Shown here: piece after piece, positions 62,401-64,000 of the stretch | Layout: each line of letters opens with the position of its first letter | Numbering within the stretch: position 1 is the first letter of the stretch | DNA from: Pardosa pseudoannulata | Lineage: Eukaryota > Arthropoda > Arachnida > Araneae > Lycosidae | Reading direction: 5' to 3' | Assembly: GCA_032207245.1 (NCBI GenBank) | Contig: CM063498.1 | Location: 87,170,461 to 87,234,460 of the forward strand | Length of the DNA: 64,000 nucleotides | Notes under the pieces: generated by a model | Told to the model about the DNA's origin: nothing | Database searches by the model: none | The model's input: only the letters and a program-made list of their open reading frames with translations | Position numbers and translations under genes: made by a program

Positions 62401-63917
62401 TGAAATAAAAATGGTTACTATTCATAGATTTCGTTAATAAAGTTTAAATAAATAGTGCGGACGCCTTTTAAAACAAATCAATCAAATGAACTACAAGTTC
62501 TACAGATGAATGACAACAAATATAAAACTTTAATCTTTTAATAACCAATAATTTAGCATCAAAAACGGATTCTAAAAAATATAAAGTGAACAACAAAAAC
62601 AAAAACAACAACAACAAAAAAAAAACCAGGTTGCCACACACCTAAAATAAAATTTTTGAAACAGATAAAAACTAAAGAAAATGAAAGGTGGCGCTTCTCA
62701 TGAAAACACGCGTTAATGACTTAAAATCCTTAAATAAAAGTTAACTTAATTTGCGGAAAAGAACATTTTCTTATAATTTTAAAGAACTGTATTAAAAATT
62801 GAAAATAGTTTTGAATGAGAAAAGTATTAACAAAATATATTTATATACGTCTAGTTTGTTTATTTTCGAGAGTTACGCAGGAATCCCTCTGGTATACGTT
62901 TTACCAAAATTTGGTAAAATCCTACATTCCGGAGAAGTTGAAGAAAAATAGAGATTTTTCATAAGATATTTAAAATTTCGGGGACACCTAGCTTTGTAAA
63001 AGTTTTCTAACCGCGTGCCTAGTTTTTAGTTCTCTCTACTAAAGTTGCGGTGCGTTACCTTTAGCGAAGAAAAGTGCTCCGAAAGAAATATGAAAAATTC
63101 AAATCAAGTTTCAAACCTTTCGGAAAAGAGAAAGATACCGGTTTTCAGGTAAGCACTTAGTTGATTGAGAAGATATTTGGAAATACTTTTCTGGCATTCT
63201 TTTCCCCTTAAATCGCAAAAAACACCGGGATACACTCCTAAATATATTTTGAAGCTCAACATGGGACTTTGGAACGTACATCAGAAAGATTAAATTTAGG
63301 AATTTGCGTGGAAAGTATGTTCCCGTATGTTTGCTGATTCCAAAAAAATTATTGAGCAGTATTTAAGCAATTCTGATAATAAAAATGATGTAAAATACTA
63401 ATTTTTGAACGTTCAAATTGTGGATTTGTTCGTAAATATGGAATTAAGATAATATCTAATTATTTTCACTTATTAATTCAAAGTTTAATGAAATAATGAA
63501 AATAAATAAATTAGGATCTTTCTTTGTAAGTATATTCTATGAAAATGGCACAAATGAATTATTTTCTTTTTCAATTTTACACGGAAAATATGTGTTTTAC
63601 GATGTTTACTCGATAGATTGCTAATTTAAACTTGGTGCTTTGATTTTAACATTCTCAAGACATTGTAATGAATGTTTAGCTTATTGAAATTATATAAGTA
63701 CAGATATTTCTGTGTTAAGTAACATATATTATGAGTTTGACTTTGTCTGAAAGATATTTTACTTTTTTAATACTGTAAATCCAAAAATTGTAAATTGTTT
63801 TCAAATAAATTATAAATTGGGACTTTTAGGTATCAAGCGGCATTATAATAATCTCAATAAGATCATAAGAGCTTCTTTTTATTAAAAACATTTTCTTTCG
63901 GATCAAATTGGGAATCT
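62401..63917. other. A+T-rich intergenic sequence
   Basis: No gene recognised. Includes an A/C-rich simple stretch (ACAAAAACAAAAACAACAAC) near 62,590-62,630 and a slightly G+C-richer stretch around 62,870-63,130 without a convincing reading frame. Confidence 0.55.
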
Positions 63918-64000
63918 AAACTATTCTCGAATCAATTTAATTACACACACCAAATTTCATCAAAACTAGACCAGTCGTTTAGAAGGAGTTCTATTATTAA
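63918..64000 (-). repeat. Second copy of the interspersed repeat split by the LINE
   Basis: Read on the minus strand from 64,000: TAATAGAACTCC, then CGACTGG, GTTTTGATGAAATTTGG, and GTAATTAAATTGATTCGA. This follows the order of the repeat at 50,251-50,990 once the LINE is removed. It is cut by the window edge. Confidence 0.65.

Overview
This is a eukaryotic, very A+T-rich, gene-poor and repeat-packed stretch. It is most likely arthropod heterochromatin or a satellite-rich intergenic region. The mix of Tc1 (DD34E), Tigger/pogo, piggyBac and hAT relics, tRNA-headed SINEs with CAAAC-type tails and a LINE 3' end looks to me like a spider genome. That is recognition of transposon style, not a database result. 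Nothing resembles bacterial or organellar coding sequence, and most open frames are chance or microsatellite readings.

Layout. At 1-8 kb a tandem array of about 18 monomers (354-378 bp) derives from an internally deleted Tigger transposon. Each monomer carries a Tigger-like terminal inverted repeat and a scrap of the CENP-B-like transposase N-terminus, and the array ends at an apparent Tigger terminus at 8,001. At 10-17 kb lie small tandem repeats, a probable solo LTR, a Tc1 fragment inside a 490-bp repeat family and a second Tigger/pogo relic. At 17.6-19.1 kb is a broken Tc1 element. At 20-31.5 kb are a 112-bp satellite and a 4.8-kb higher-order repeat present twice, each copy with the same piggyBac-type MITE. 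At 33-35 kb are long (TA)n tracts, and at 35.5-36.8 kb a SINE cluster. At 37.6-44.3 kb are 356-bp and 169-bp satellites. At 46 kb sits the only plausible host-type coding piece, a THAP-domain exon with good splice sites, next to a hAT MITE. At 49-51 kb are a piggyBac-like MITE and a 5'-truncated LINE with a 14-bp target duplication. At 52-54 kb is a 335-bp satellite. At 54.5-58 kb (TA)n tracts are split by a second Tc1 copy with one complete reading frame. At 58-62.4 kb a 480-bp repeat array is interrupted by a degraded piggyBac element and a SINE.

How it works together. There is no operon or pathway here. The story is transposon turnover: elements insert, decay, and in at least one case (Tigger) become satellite DNA. 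The two Tc1 copies have each lost a different catalytic aspartate, so neither transposase should be active. The most interesting object is the Tigger-derived satellite, because Tigger/pogo transposases are the family that gave rise to CENP-B, and each monomer keeps a potential transposase-binding terminal repeat.
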